DNA from: CAWFXC01 sp963819735
Lineage (GTDB): Bacteria; Actinomycetota; Acidimicrobiia; IMCC26256; DASPTH01
Reading direction: 5' to 3'
NCBI GenBank assembly: GCA_963819735.1
Contig: CAWFXC010000002.1
Span: forward strand, 248,001 to 312,000
Length of the DNA: 64,000 bases
Shown: piece after piece, positions 26,077 to 37,049 of the stretch
How the letters are laid out: the number at the start of each line of letters is the position of its first letter
How positions within the stretch are numbered: position 1 is the first letter of the stretch
Position numbers and translations under genes: made by a program
The notes under the pieces: model-generated
Database searches by the model: none
What the model was told of the DNA's origin: nothing
Seen by the model: the letters and a program-made list of their open reading frames with translations, nothing else

Positions 26077-26493
26077 TCAGCCTGCGAGGCCGGGGAAGAA
26101 CAGTGCGATTTCCCGGGCCGCCGACTCGGGCCCGTCGGACCCGTGGACGAGGTTCTCGGTGGTCTCGAGCGCGAGATCGCCGCGGATGGTGCCCGGTGCC
26201 GCCTCGCGGGGGTTGGTGACGCCCATCAGACCCCGCACGACCTTGAACGTGTCGGGGCCGCCCTCCACCACGATCGCCACCAGCGGACTGCGGGTGATGA
26301 ACGCCACGAGATCGCCGAAGAACGGCTTCCCGACGTGCTCTGCGTAGTGCTGCCCGGCGAGGTCGGCGTCGAGGGTGCGCAGCTCGAGAGCGACGATCTT
26401 CAGGCCCTTGCGCTCGAGCCGACCGACGATCTCACCGACCAGGCCGCGTTCGACGGCGTCGGGCTTGCAGAGGACGAGGGTCCGGTTGCTCAT
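26077..26493 (-). CDS. ndk: Nucleoside diphosphate kinase
   Basis: Ndk equalises nucleoside triphosphate pools by moving the gamma phosphate through a phospho-His. The catalytic His is in ENLVHGSDGPESA (about residue 117), preceded by GDLALE, and the N-terminus MSNRTLVLCKPDAVERGLVGEI is diagnostic. Starting from ATG at 26493 gives 138 residues, the family size. It lies between folC and mreB on the same strand. Confidence 0.97.
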   Translation of the reverse strand: MSNRTLVLCKPDAVERGLVGEIVGRLERKGLKIVALELRTLDADLAGQHYAEHVGKPFFGDLVAFITRSPLVAIVVEGGPDTFKVVRGLMGVTNPREAAPGTIRGDLALETTENLVHGSDGPESAAREIALFFPGLAG

Positions 26494-26530
26494 GGCGGAA
26501 GAAGCTAGCAACCACGTGGCGCTCGGCTCC

Positions 26531-26560
26531 GGGTCGGGACGGGTCGGGACGGGACGGGAC
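26531..26560. repeat. Short GGGAC-type tandem repeat in folC-ndk gap
   Basis: Two copies of GGGTCGGGAC and then two copies of GGGAC fill 30 of the 69 bp between the folC stop and the ndk start. It is a simple low-complexity repeat with no other visible role. Confidence 0.7.
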
Positions 26561-26562
26561 GG

Positions 26563-27879
26563 TCAGTCGACCAGATCCGCCCGCGCCGGGCTGACCACGT
26601 ACAGCGAACCGGTGATGACCACCTGGCCGTCGGCACCGGCGGCGTCGATCGCGTACGCCACCGCTTCGTGCACGTCGTCGACGACGTCGACCCGATCGGC
26701 ATCCATGCCGAGCTCGTGCGCGGCGGCCGCTACCGCTTCCGGCTCTTGACCGCGCGGACTCTCCGGCCGGCAGCACACGAGCCGCGCCGCGTCGCGCACC
26801 CCCAGCGCGTCGAGCATCTCATACGGTTCGCGCTCGCGCATCAGGCCGACGACGAACGTGCGCGGCGAATCGGCGAACTCTTCGTCGAGCGCGGCGCGCA
26901 ACGCGTGCGCGCCGGCGACGTTCTTGACCCCGTCGATGAGCACGAGTGGATGGTGCCCCACGACTTCGAGCCGACCGGGAGTGCGGACGGACGCGAACGC
27001 TTCGCCCACGACGTCGGGCTCGAGCGCGCGGTCGAGGAAGCATTCGACGGCGGCCAACGCGATCGCCGCGTTGTCGGCCTGGTGTGCTCCGTGCAACGCG
27101 AGGAACACGTCGTTGTAGGCGGCGCGCGGCGTGAACAGATCGACGACGCGGCCTCCGACCGCGAGCCGGTTGCCCCGCACGCCGAAGTCGACGTTGCGCA
27201 GCACGACGCGCTCGGCGCCGCGGTCGAGGAAGTGCGGCACGAGGACGGGGTCGGTCTCACCCAGCACCAGGGTGGAGCCGGGCTTCACGATGCCCGCCTT
27301 CTCGGTCGCGATGTCCTCGAGCGTCGGGCCTATGTACTCCACGTGATCGATGCTCACGTTCGTGACCACCGCGACGAGGCCGTCGACGACGTTGGTGGCG
27401 TCGCCGGTGCCGCCGAGGCCGACCTCCACCACCGCGGCGTCGACCGCGATGTCGCCGAACCACCGCAGCGCGGCCGCGGTGAGGATCTCGAAGTAGCTGG
27501 GTCCGTCGGGCAGCAGATCCTCGACCAGGGCGACGGCCGCGAGCTGCTCGTCAAGCGAGAGATCGTCGATGGGGTCGCCGTTCCAGGCGATCCGTTCGTT
27601 GACCCGCTGCAGGTGGGGGCTGGTGTAGGAGCCGACCGAGATGCCGGAGACGTTGAGCAGGGCGCTGATCATGCGCGCCACCGAGGTCTTGCCGTTGGTG
27701 CCGGTGACGTGCACCGCCGGGTACTCGAGCTGGGGCGAACCGAGCAGCTCCATCAGCGGACGCTGCCGGTCGACGGCCAACAGCCGCCGGCCGACGCCCC
27801 CGCGGGCAGGCACGCCGACGCCGGTCTCGAGGTTCGCGTGCGCGTCCAACCACCCGCGCACGTCGCGGCCGTCGTTCAC
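26563..27879 (-). CDS. folC: Folylpolyglutamate / dihydrofolate synthase
   Basis: FolC ligates glutamate to dihydropteroate and folates, and belongs to the Mur ligase family. The ATP loop is VTGTNGKTSVARM (about residue 60), followed by TSPHLQRVNERI, VVEVGLGGTGDATNVVD and SIDHVEYIGPTLEDIATEKAGI. The usual DGAHN motif reads IDGVKNVAGAHAL, with Lys in place of His. Length is 438. GTG at 27879 overlaps the valS stop as GTGA, the usual valS-folC coupling. Confidence 0.93.
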   Translation of the reverse strand: MNDGRDVRGWLDAHANLETGVGVPARGGVGRRLLAVDRQRPLMELLGSPQLEYPAVHVTGTNGKTSVARMISALLNVSGISVGSYTSPHLQRVNERIAWNGDPIDDLSLDEQLAAVALVEDLLPDGPSYFEILTAAALRWFGDIAVDAAVVEVGLGGTGDATNVVDGLVAVVTNVSIDHVEYIGPTLEDIATEKAGIVKPGSTLVLGETDPVLVPHFLDRGAERVVLRNVDFGVRGNRLAVGGRVVDLFTPRAAYNDVFLALHGAHQADNAAIALAAVECFLDRALEPDVVGEAFASVRTPGRLEVVGHHPLVLIDGVKNVAGAHALRAALDEEFADSPRTFVVGLMREREPYEMLDALGVRDAARLVCCRPESPRGQEPEAVAAAAHELGMDADRVDVVDDVHEAVAYAIDAAGADGQVVITGSLYVVSPARADLVD

Positions 27880-30446
27880 GCGGCGGGTTCGGGTTCGGGG
27901 TCGGCCAGGGTGACGTCGACCGCGAGCTCCGCCGCCTCGACCAGCTCGGGTTCGCCTCCGACCCGTCCCGCGTCGACGACGTCGGCCAGCGCGGGGCGCA
28001 GCGCGTCGAGTTGCTCGGCCGGCGCGCCGACCACGAGGCGGGTCACGTCGGTGCGCATCGAGCGCTTCGCCACGCTCTTCACCTTGCGGATCTCCCCCAG
28101 CACCGCGGCCGCTGCGGGATACACCGCGGCGTCGTCGTCGGCGAACGCGCCGAACTCGTCGGCAGTGGGCCACGCGGCGCGATGCACCGAGCCGTCGCGC
28201 CACCACGACCACACCTCTTCGGTGACGAACGGGAGGTGGGGTGCGAACAGACGCAACAACGTGTCGAGCGCAAGGGCGAGCGCGGCGCGCGCCGATCCCG
28301 CGCCCTCCTCCCCCGCCTGCCCGTAGGCGCGTTGCTTCACCAACTCGAGGTAGTCGTCGCAGAAGCTCCAGAAGAAGCGCTCGGTCGCTTCGAGCGCGCG
28401 TGCGTAGTCGTAGGTGTCGAACGACGCGGTCGCGTCGACGACCAGCGCGTGGAGACGGGCGAGCATCGACTGATCGAGGGGTGCACTGATCGCGTCGGGT
28501 GCCGGTATGTCGTCGCCCATCACGCCGAGGGCGAACTTCGACGCGTTGAGGATCTTGATCGCGAGCCGCCGCCCGACCTTGATCTGGCCTTCGTCGACCG
28601 CGGTGTCGACTCCCGGCCGCCCGCTCGCCGCCCAGTAGCGCATGGCGTCGGCGCCGAACTGGCGGATCGGCTCCATCGGCGTGACGACGTTGCCCTTGCT
28701 CTTCGACATCTTCTTGCGGTCGGGATCGAGCACCCAACCGGAGATCGCGGCGTCGGTCCAGGGCAAGCCGCCGAACTCGAAGTGCGAGCGCACGATGGTG
28801 GAGAAGAGCCAGGTGCGGATGATCTCGAACGCCTGCGGCCGGAGGTCCATCGGGAACACGCGGGCGAACAGGTCGGGATCGTCTTCCCATCCCGCGGCGA
28901 TCTCGGGCGTGAGCGACGACGTGGCCCACGTGTCCATCACATCGGGGTCGGCGACGAAGCCGCCCGGCTTCCCGCGCTGGTCCTCGTTGAATCCGGCCGG
29001 GACGTCGCTGGTGGGATCGACCGGCAGGCGCGATTCGTCGGGGACGATCGGATGGTCGTAGTCGACCTCACCGTCGGCATCGAGCGGGTACCAGACCGGG
29101 AACGGCACCCCGAAGTAGCGCTGCCGGCTGATGAGCCAGTCGGAGTTCAAGCCCTCGACCCAGCTGTCGTAGCGCTGGCGCATGTGCGCGGGATGCCACC
29201 GCAGCTCCGCACCGCGCGCGAGGAACTGCGCCCGCAGGTCGGGATCGCGGCCGCCGTTACGGAAGTACCACTGGCGCGACGACACGATCTCGAGCGGTCG
29301 GTCGCCGCGTTCGTAGAACTTCACCGGGTGCGTGATCGGTTTGGTGTCGCCCACGAGGTCGCCGGACTCGCGCAGCAGTTCGACGATGCGAGCCTGCGCC
29401 TGCTTCGCCGTCTTCCCCGCGATCTCGGCGTAGCGGGCCTCCGCCTCCGGAGCCGCCGCGCCCCAATCGGGGGGCTCGGGCAGGATGCGGCCGTCGCGAC
29501 CGAGCACCGTGCGGGTGGGGAGGTGCAGCTCGCGCCACCACACGACGTCGGTGGTGTCGCCGAACGTGCAGATCATTGCGATGCCGGACCCCTTCTCGGG
29601 GTCGGCGAGCGGGTGGGCCAGCACGGGCACACCCACTCCGAACAGCGGGGTCGTGACCTGGTGGCCGAACCGCGGCGCGTACCGCTCGTCGTCGGGGTGC
29701 GCGACCAACGCCACGCACGCCGGGATCAATTCCGGGCGGGTGGTCTCGATCACGATGTCGGCATCGCCCCCGGTGCCGCCGAAGCGCACCGCGTGGTAGG
29801 CGCCCGGGAGCTCGCGGTCCTCCAGCTCGGCCTGCGACACCGCCATGCGGAAGTCGACGTCCCAGAGGGTCGGCGCCTCCGACTGGTAGGCCTCGCCGCG
29901 GGCGAGGTTGCGAAGGAACGCCCGTTGCGAGGCGCGGCGGGCCCGCTCCCCGATGGTGGTGTACGTCATCGACCAGTCGACGGAGAGGCCGAGCGTGCGC
30001 CACAGCTCCTCGAACTTCTGCTCGTCCTCCTCCACCAGCCGATCACACAGCTCCACGAAGTTCTGCCGGCTGATCGGGATCTCCTGCTTGCCCGGCTTCT
30101 CCGGCGGCGTGAACTGCGGGTCGTACGGCAACGACGGATCGCACCGCACGCCGAAGTAGTTCTGCACCCGTCGTTCGGTAGGGACGCCGTTGTCGTCCCA
30201 GCCCATCGGGTAGAAGACCTCGCGCCCGCGCATGCGCTGGTACCGGGCAATGGTGTCGGTGTGCGTGTACGAGAACACGTGGCCGACGTGCAGTGAGCCG
30301 CTCACCGTCGGCGGCGGCGTATCGATCGCGTACACGTCGGCGCGGGACTTCGAGCGGTCGAACCGGTAGGTCGCGTCGGCGTCCCACGTGGCCGACCATT
30401 TGTCTTCGAGCCCGTCGAGGCTGGGCTTCTCCGGCATGGGGGGCAT
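27876..30446 (-). CDS. valS: Valyl-tRNA synthetase
   Basis: ValS charges tRNA-Val and edits misactivated threonine. The class I motifs are GSLHVGHVF (HIGH type, about residue 50) and KKMSKSKGN (KMSKS, about residue 577). YPMGWDDNGVPTERRVQNYFGV marks the actinobacterial ValS type. At 856 residues it seems to lack the C-terminal coiled-coil arm seen in many bacterial ValS proteins. ATG at 30446 or 30437 could start it. folC overlaps its stop. A palindromic element lies just upstream. Confidence 0.97.
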   Translation of the reverse strand: MPPMPEKPSLDGLEDKWSATWDADATYRFDRSKSRADVYAIDTPPPTVSGSLHVGHVFSYTHTDTIARYQRMRGREVFYPMGWDDNGVPTERRVQNYFGVRCDPSLPYDPQFTPPEKPGKQEIPISRQNFVELCDRLVEEDEQKFEELWRTLGLSVDWSMTYTTIGERARRASQRAFLRNLARGEAYQSEAPTLWDVDFRMAVSQAELEDRELPGAYHAVRFGGTGGDADIVIETTRPELIPACVALVAHPDDERYAPRFGHQVTTPLFGVGVPVLAHPLADPEKGSGIAMICTFGDTTDVVWWRELHLPTRTVLGRDGRILPEPPDWGAAAPEAEARYAEIAGKTAKQAQARIVELLRESGDLVGDTKPITHPVKFYERGDRPLEIVSSRQWYFRNGGRDPDLRAQFLARGAELRWHPAHMRQRYDSWVEGLNSDWLISRQRYFGVPFPVWYPLDADGEVDYDHPIVPDESRLPVDPTSDVPAGFNEDQRGKPGGFVADPDVMDTWATSSLTPEIAAGWEDDPDLFARVFPMDLRPQAFEIIRTWLFSTIVRSHFEFGGLPWTDAAISGWVLDPDRKKMSKSKGNVVTPMEPIRQFGADAMRYWAASGRPGVDTAVDEGQIKVGRRLAIKILNASKFALGVMGDDIPAPDAISAPLDQSMLARLHALVVDATASFDTYDYARALEATERFFWSFCDDYLELVKQRAYGQAGEEGAGSARAALALALDTLLRLFAPHLPFVTEEVWSWWRDGSVHRAAWPTADEFGAFADDDAAVYPAAAAVLGEIRKVKSVAKRSMRTDVTRLVVGAPAEQLDALRPALADVVDAGRVGGEPELVEAAELAVDVTLADPEPEPAA

Positions 30447-30467
30447 CGGGACAGTCTACGAACCCCG

Positions 30468-30517
30468 GAACATCTCGGACTTGACGTACGCCGGTGAGCG
30501 CGAACTCCGAGATGTTC
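30468..30517. repeat. Intergenic palindromic element, copy 2 (upstream of valS)
   Basis: The arms at 30468-30482 and 30503-30517 are 15 bp each and complementary at all but one position; the right arm is AACTCCGAGATGTTC. A 20-nt loop holds GACGTACGCCGG. The left half (30468-30498) matches 14536-14566 in inverted orientation at 27 of 31 positions. It lies between the stop of the membrane protein gene and valS, where it could act as a terminator or as a mobile palindromic repeat. Confidence 0.7.
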
Positions 30518-30520
30518 GCG

Positions 30521-31534
30521 CTAGGCCGGGGTCGGATCCGCGACGGGTGCGGCGACGGCCGGGGCGGGGTCGGGCACCCGCTCCGACTCGGCGCGGATCA
30601 TCGCCCGGAGCGCGAGCCAGAGCACGATGTTGAACACGAGACCGGAGACGCCCCCGAGCTGCTCCTTGGCGAACGTGAACACCTGCGTCACGAAGATGTC
30701 GACGAGCACGCCGCGCTCGAACCACTGGTAGGCCGCGAGCCGGTTGCGCCGCAGGAGCACCACACCGATCATCACCAGTACGGCCGACACCGCGCTCGAC
30801 GTGACGGTGGCCCAGTCGGTGAATCCCTTCACCGCCCCGTCTTCGAAGGCCAACGACACCACGCTGATCAGCGTGGCGAACGCGAAGAAGACGAACCACC
30901 AGGTGACGACGCGCGTGAACCACTTCTTCGGGACCAGGTCGAGGTACCACGCCCGGATGGCGACCCCCCACCGCGCGAACACGCCGGGCGAGGGATCGGG
31001 GAGCCCGGTCTCGTCGGCGAGCAGTGCGCGCACCGAAGCGGCGAGCGGGCCCTCCGGTTCGGTGCGGTCGATCAGCTCCACCGCCGCGAGCCGCTGCACG
31101 GAGTCGAGCTGGCCGATGGCCGCCGACTTCAACGCCTCGAGCCCGTTGAGCACCGCTTCGTCGGGCCCGAAGTCCTTCCGCTCGACCGCCCGGAACACGA
31201 GGTACATGGCGATGAACACGAAGTAGATCAGCGCGATCGTCGGCTTGAAGAAGTAGTTGACGTCGCGGGTGATGAACTTCCCGAGCTCGTCGATGAACCA
31301 GCCGAACCCGGCGCCGCCGAGGAACGCCACGAACCCCCGCGTGGCGGGCGGGAGGAACGACACCGCGAAGATGATCGCGATCGCCATCATCAGCGCGCCC
31401 CAGATGGCGTGCGAGATGTGCAGGGTGCCGTTGCCCAGCTGCGGGTAGCCGGTGATGATCAGGAACACCCGGTTCCCGAGCACCGACGCGATCGCGCAGA
31501 CGAGGAAGACGTCGAGCCGACGGGAGAGCAGCAC
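30521..31534 (-). CDS. Integral membrane protein of unknown function
   Basis: This 337-residue protein was not recognised. About four hydrophobic segments in the first 120 residues (for example AIWGALMMAIAIIFAVSFL and ALIYFVFIAMYLVFRAV) are followed by a soluble stretch of about 85 residues rich in charged residues, then four more segments (FTRVVTWWFVFFAFATLISVV, SAVLVMIGVVLLR). The C-terminal tail is Pro/Ala-rich. The start is GTG at 31534. It lies between clpX and valS on the same strand and ends at the palindromic element, which suggests it closes that transcript. Confidence 0.75.
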   Translation of the reverse strand: MLLSRRLDVFLVCAIASVLGNRVFLIITGYPQLGNGTLHISHAIWGALMMAIAIIFAVSFLPPATRGFVAFLGGAGFGWFIDELGKFITRDVNYFFKPTIALIYFVFIAMYLVFRAVERKDFGPDEAVLNGLEALKSAAIGQLDSVQRLAAVELIDRTEPEGPLAASVRALLADETGLPDPSPGVFARWGVAIRAWYLDLVPKKWFTRVVTWWFVFFAFATLISVVSLAFEDGAVKGFTDWATVTSSAVSAVLVMIGVVLLRRNRLAAYQWFERGVLVDIFVTQVFTFAKEQLGGVSGLVFNIVLWLALRAMIRAESERVPDPAPAVAAPVADPTPA

Positions 31535-31577
31535 GCTCCGCAGTGCGAAGCGCGGTATGCGCCGTTTTCCAGGCGCT

Positions 31578-32834
<1,257 letters not shown>

Positions 32835-32874
32835 GACGCCCCCTCCTTCTCGACGATGTCGCCGATGCCGACGT

Positions 32875-33510
32875 TCAGCTCACGCCGGCCGGCACTGCGA
32901 CCTGCGCGAGCTCACGGTTCGAGATGACCTCGTCGACCATGCCGTACTCCTGCGCCTCGAGCGCACTCATGATGAAGTCACGGTCGGTGTCGCTGGCGAT
33001 CTTCTCGAGCTGCTGCCCGGTGTGGTGAGCCAGGATGTTGTCGAGGAGCTCCCGCATGCGGGTGATCTCCTTCGCCTGGATGGCGATGTCGACGGCCTGA
33101 CCGGACGCACCACCGTGCGGCTGGTGGATGAGGATGCGAGCGTGCGGGAGCACATAGCGCTTCCCGGCGGCGCCGGCTGCGAGCAGCACCGCGGCGGCCG
33201 ACGCGGCCTGACCGATGCAGATGGTCGACACGTCGGGCTTGATGTACTGCATCGTGTCGTAGATGGCGAACAGCCCGGTGATCTCGCCGCCCGGGGAGTT
33301 GATGTAGATCGAGATGTCCTTGTCGGGGTCTTCGCTCTCGAGGTGGAGCAACTGCGCCATCATCAGGTTGGCGACCGTGTCGTCGATCGGCGTGCCCAGG
33401 AAGATGATGCGTTCCTTGAGGAGCCGGGAGTAGATGTCGAACGCCCGCTCACCGCGGTTCGTCTGCTCGATGACGGTGGGGACCAGGTAGTTGCGAATGG
33501 GCTCGCTCAC
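32875..33510 (-). CDS. clpP: ATP-dependent Clp protease proteolytic subunit ClpP
   Basis: This is the serine protease barrel subunit. The catalytic Ser is in CIGQAASAAAVLL (about residue 105), the His is in ILIHQPHGG, and the Asp is in ASDTDRDF. GTG at 33510 overlaps the tig stop as GTGA. Only one clpP is in the window, whereas many actinobacteria carry two; a second copy could lie elsewhere. Confidence 0.98.
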   Translation of the reverse strand: MSEPIRNYLVPTVIEQTNRGERAFDIYSRLLKERIIFLGTPIDDTVANLMMAQLLHLESEDPDKDISIYINSPGGEITGLFAIYDTMQYIKPDVSTICIGQAASAAAVLLAAGAAGKRYVLPHARILIHQPHGGASGQAVDIAIQAKEITRMRELLDNILAHHTGQQLEKIASDTDRDFIMSALEAQEYGMVDEVISNRELAQVAVPAGVS

Positions 33511-34943
33511 GACTCTTGCTCCTCTGCAGGTTCTTCGGGTTCTGCCGCTTCGGTGTCTGCGGCTGCTACGACTTCGGCTTCGGCGACTTCTGCTTCTGCG
33601 GCTGGTGCTGACGGTTCGGGGAGCGAGAGGTCGACCGGCTCGCCGTCGGCGTCGACGACATTGGCGTGTTCCAACAGGAACGCCAGGGCCTTCCCTCTTG
33701 CGATATCCGAGCGTACCGCCTCGAGAACCCCCCGCCGTTCGAGATCCTTCCGGACTTTGGCGGGTTTCTGCTCCATGCGCTGCGCGAGTTGGTCGATCTC
33801 GGCGTCGACCTCTTCGTCGGTCGCCTCGATGGCCTCCTGCGCGATCACCGCGCGCAACGCGAGATCCGCGCGCACCGCTTCGGTGGCCGATTCCCGCAGC
33901 GAGGCCACGAACTCGGTCTGGTCCTGACCGGTCACCGCGAGGTACTGCGGCACCGTCATGCCGACGCCCTGCTCCTCGAGCCGGTGCGCGAGGTCGTGCA
34001 GGCGCCGCTCCATCTCCTGGTTCACCAGCGTCTCGGGCGCATCGATGGTGACGAGCTCGGCCGCGGCGGTGAACACCTTCTCGCGCACCGCCATCGACGA
34101 CTGCACCCGCGCGTACATGTCGAGGCGGGTGCGCACGTCTTCGCGGAGCGCGTCGACGGAGTCGAACTCACTGACCTCCGACACCCATTCGTCGGTGAGC
34201 TCGGGGAGCACCTTGCGCTTGGCTTCCTTGACCAGCACCTGGAAGGCGACCTCTTCGTCGGCCCGCTCGCCGAATCGCTCGGGCAGCGTGTCGACGAACT
34301 TGAGGATGTCGCCGGGCCGCTTCCCGTGCAGCTCCTCGTCGAGCTTGGGGACGACGATGCCGGAGCCGACCTCGTAGAGGTAGTCGGTGGCGGTGAGGCC
34401 CTCGATCGACTCGTCGTTGATGTAGCCCTTGATGTCGATCTCGGCGTAGTCGCCGTCGGTGAGCGGGTTCGGCGAGTCCTCGAGGTCGGCGAAGCGGTCG
34501 CGCAGCGAGTCGACCTGCTCGTCGATCATCTCGGCCGTGATGTCGGGCTTCTCGATCTCGATGCGCAGGGCGTCGTAGCCCTCGACCTCGACCTGCGGGC
34601 GGACCTCGACCACGGCGTCGAACTCGACGTCGCCTTCGTCCTCCCCGGCGGTGATGTCGATCTCGGGGGCGGCGATGACGTCGACGTCCTCGGCGACGAC
34701 CGCCTCGGCGTAGTAGTCGGGGAGCGAGTCGCGCAGGGCCTGGTCGCGGGCGATCTCGGTACCGAGCCTCGCTTCGAGCAGACGGCGGGGCGCCTTGCCG
34801 GGGCGGAAGCCCGGCATCTTCACCTCGTGCGCCAGCTTGCGGAAGGCGGCGTCCATGGCCCGCTCGAAATCGGCGGCCGGGATGGCGACGTGGAGGCGGA
34901 CCTTGTTGTCTTCGAGCTCTTCGACGGACGTGGTGAGAGACAT
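33507..34943 (-). CDS. tig: Trigger factor
   Basis: Trigger factor is the ribosome-bound chaperone and prolyl isomerase that meets nascent chains. The ribosome-binding region carries the GFRPGKAP signature (MPGFRPGKAPRRLLEARLG) near residue 48. The FKBP-type domain is around residues 160-250 (DGDYAEIDIKGYINDESIEG), and a helical C-terminal domain follows. The last 45 residues are acidic and Ala-rich, likely disordered. Length is 478. ATG at 34943 is 10 nt after a TAGGCT hexamer (34954-34959), so the leader is very short. It heads the tig-clpP-clpX operon. Confidence 0.96.
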   Translation of the reverse strand: MSLTTSVEELEDNKVRLHVAIPAADFERAMDAAFRKLAHEVKMPGFRPGKAPRRLLEARLGTEIARDQALRDSLPDYYAEAVVAEDVDVIAAPEIDITAGEDEGDVEFDAVVEVRPQVEVEGYDALRIEIEKPDITAEMIDEQVDSLRDRFADLEDSPNPLTDGDYAEIDIKGYINDESIEGLTATDYLYEVGSGIVVPKLDEELHGKRPGDILKFVDTLPERFGERADEEVAFQVLVKEAKRKVLPELTDEWVSEVSEFDSVDALREDVRTRLDMYARVQSSMAVREKVFTAAAELVTIDAPETLVNQEMERRLHDLAHRLEEQGVGMTVPQYLAVTGQDQTEFVASLRESATEAVRADLALRAVIAQEAIEATDEEVDAEIDQLAQRMEQKPAKVRKDLERRGVLEAVRSDIARGKALAFLLEHANVVDADGEPVDLSLPEPSAPAAEAEVAEAEVVAAADTEAAEPEEPAEEQES

Positions 34944-35114
34944 GGGGCTATGCAGCCTATCCGGGCGTTCCCCCGACGGCGGCCACGTCGCGACCCGTGA
35001 CGCGCACCGGCCGGCCCCGAGGTGCCGGCCGGACACGGATGTTGCTGTTGTGGCTCAGGCGGCCGCCGGGGTCGCCGTTTCGAGGTCGTTCCCGACCCGC
35101 CTCGGGCGTGTGTC

Positions 35115-35579
35115 TCAGCCGTTGACTTTGCGGAAGTCCCAGCTCGCGATCTTGGTGGGTGTGAGCCGGAGCCACGCGTGACGACCGTCGTGGAACATCG
35201 TGGTCGCGCCGTCCTGGTACTTCGCGGCGAAGAGGCTCTCGGGCGACACGAGCGCGTCGTTCGCCTCTCCGGTACGCGGCACCTCCCCCACCACTTCGAC
35301 GCGGCCCATGATCTCCGCGCCGCGCAACTCGAAGTACTCCTCGCCCGCCTCGATCAACACCGCGACGCGCGGGTCGCGTTGGAGATCGGCCCACCGTTGA
35401 CTCCGGGTGATCGAGTACAGCCAGAACGACTCGCCGTCCCACACGAACCACAACGCGGTCACGTGCGGTCCGTCGGCGGTGATCGTCGCCAGGGTGCACG
35501 TGCGTTCGGTCGCGAGGTACTCGTCGAGCTCCTCGGGGGTCATCGCGATCTTGCGACCGCGCCGTTGCTCCTTCAGCAC
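35115..35579 (-). CDS. PPOX-class (F420/FMN-dependent) oxidoreductase
   Basis: This split-barrel flavin/deazaflavin-binding protein of about 154 residues shows TLATITADGPHVTALWFVWDGESFWLYS near the N-terminus and DPRVAVLIEAGEEYFELRG in the middle, typical of the PPOX family. Members in actinobacteria often use coenzyme F420, but the cofactor cannot be fixed from sequence. GTG at 35579 (or 35582) follows AGGTGA. It is downstream of the amidohydrolase on the same strand. The substrate is unknown. Confidence 0.8.
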   Translation of the reverse strand: MLKEQRRGRKIAMTPEELDEYLATERTCTLATITADGPHVTALWFVWDGESFWLYSITRSQRWADLQRDPRVAVLIEAGEEYFELRGAEIMGRVEVVGEVPRTGEANDALVSPESLFAAKYQDGATTMFHDGRHAWLRLTPTKIASWDFRKVNG

Positions 35580-35646
35580 CACGTCGTCACCTGCTTCTCG
35601 TTCTGTCGGCGTCGATCGGCTTCGGTCTGGAGACCTGGTCGCGCCG

Positions 35647-36882
35647 TCAGGCCAGACCGTACAGGTGCAGCGCGTTTCCACCCGCGATCAACGCGCGTGC
35701 GGCGTCGTCGAGCGTGGCGGTGGCATCGTTCAACGCTTCGGTGACGCCCGGGTACTTCGCGTCCGGGTGCGGGAAGTCGGATGCCCACACGATGCGGTCG
35801 GCGCCGCACAACGGTGACGTCGCCGCCAGGTTCAGCGCGGCCTCGTCGACATCGAAGCTGATGTAGCACTGCCGCCGGAAGTACGCCGACGGGGTCATCG
35901 AGAGGTTCGGCATGTCCCACGGGAACTCGTGCGCGTGGTGGTCGAGCCGTTCGAGCCAGGGAACGATCCACCCGCCGTTGGCTTCGAGGAACACGAACCG
36001 CACGCCGGGGAAGCGCTCGCACACCCCGCCCATGGTCATGAACGTTATGGTCGTCATCATGTCGACCGGATTGGCGATCGCCTGCGAGAAGGCCATGTTG
36101 TCCATGCCGGTCGGGAGCCCCGGGATCGCGCTGCCCACTTCGTCGGGCATCGTCGCGCGCAGCGGTGTGTCCATGCCGAGCTTGCCGATACGGAGGCCCT
36201 CCGCGGCACCCGGGAGCATCGCGTCGAGATAGGGATGGAAGCCGAGGGCGAGATCGGTGTCGCGCGCGGCCTGCCAGATCGGGTCGTAGACCTCGTCGTG
36301 GAAGTGCTTCCATCCGGCGGTGGGGTTCGGGCGGAGGAAGCCGCCGACCATGGCGGGCAGGTCGGCGACGCGCCGCAACTCGGCGGCGCTGGCCTCCGGA
36401 TCCTGCTGCGGGAGCACGGCCACGCCGAAGAGCCGGCCACCCGACTGCGCGCAGTGGTCGGAGAGCCAGTCGTTGTAGGCCCGGCAACTGCGCACCGCGT
36501 AGTCGAGGTCGGGCCAGGCCTGGATGGCGAGGAACTGCGTGGGATACAGGACCGCGACGCCGATGCCGTCGGTGTCCATGCACTCGAGCCGCAGCTTCGG
36601 GTCCCAACTCCGCCGCGACACCTCGCCGTAGGCGAAGGCGCCCTCGAGCGCCTTCTGCTTGTCGTCCTCGGTGAACCCGGCCGCGCCGGCGAGCGAGAAG
36701 ACGTTGGCCCGCAGGCGGTTGCCCTCGGCGACCACCCATTCGACCCCGTCGTCGTCGACCTCGACGTGCCACACGCGCGAGCGGAAGTCCTCGGCCGCGA
36801 AATCCTGCAGTCCGGTCGGTGGCTCGAGCACGTGCCCATCGGCGTCGACGTACTGGAGCCCGGTTGCGACGGTGTTCGTCAT
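35647..36882 (-). CDS. Amidohydrolase-2 family metal-dependent hydrolase
   Basis: This 411-residue TIM-barrel protein of the amidohydrolase-2 (ACMSD-like) family begins YVDADGHVLEPPTGLQ, the usual metal-binding HxH-type start in the form DGH. It contains LALGFHPYLDAML with a further metal-site His (about residue 214), FVFLEANGGWIVPWLERLDHH, and ends with VWASDFPHPDAKYPG carrying the conserved Asp. Such proteins decarboxylate or hydrolyse ring-derived acids, and no specific substrate can be assigned. ATG at 36882 follows a GGGGGG tract. A relative starts at 63095. Confidence 0.85.
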   Translation of the reverse strand: MTNTVATGLQYVDADGHVLEPPTGLQDFAAEDFRSRVWHVEVDDDGVEWVVAEGNRLRANVFSLAGAAGFTEDDKQKALEGAFAYGEVSRRSWDPKLRLECMDTDGIGVAVLYPTQFLAIQAWPDLDYAVRSCRAYNDWLSDHCAQSGGRLFGVAVLPQQDPEASAAELRRVADLPAMVGGFLRPNPTAGWKHFHDEVYDPIWQAARDTDLALGFHPYLDAMLPGAAEGLRIGKLGMDTPLRATMPDEVGSAIPGLPTGMDNMAFSQAIANPVDMMTTITFMTMGGVCERFPGVRFVFLEANGGWIVPWLERLDHHAHEFPWDMPNLSMTPSAYFRRQCYISFDVDEAALNLAATSPLCGADRIVWASDFPHPDAKYPGVTEALNDATATLDDAARALIAGGNALHLYGLA

Positions 36883-37049
36883 GATGATCCCCCCGGATGC
36901 CGACGTCGCGGGCTGCGCCGCCGTCGTCGCTTCACCCTACGGTCGTACCGTCACGCGCTCAAGACGAGGGCTCGTGGACGCGTGTTCGAACCGGATCGGA
37001 CACAAGGCGCGCCCGAGCGCACGGCCGGTGCCGTAACCTGACCCCCGGC

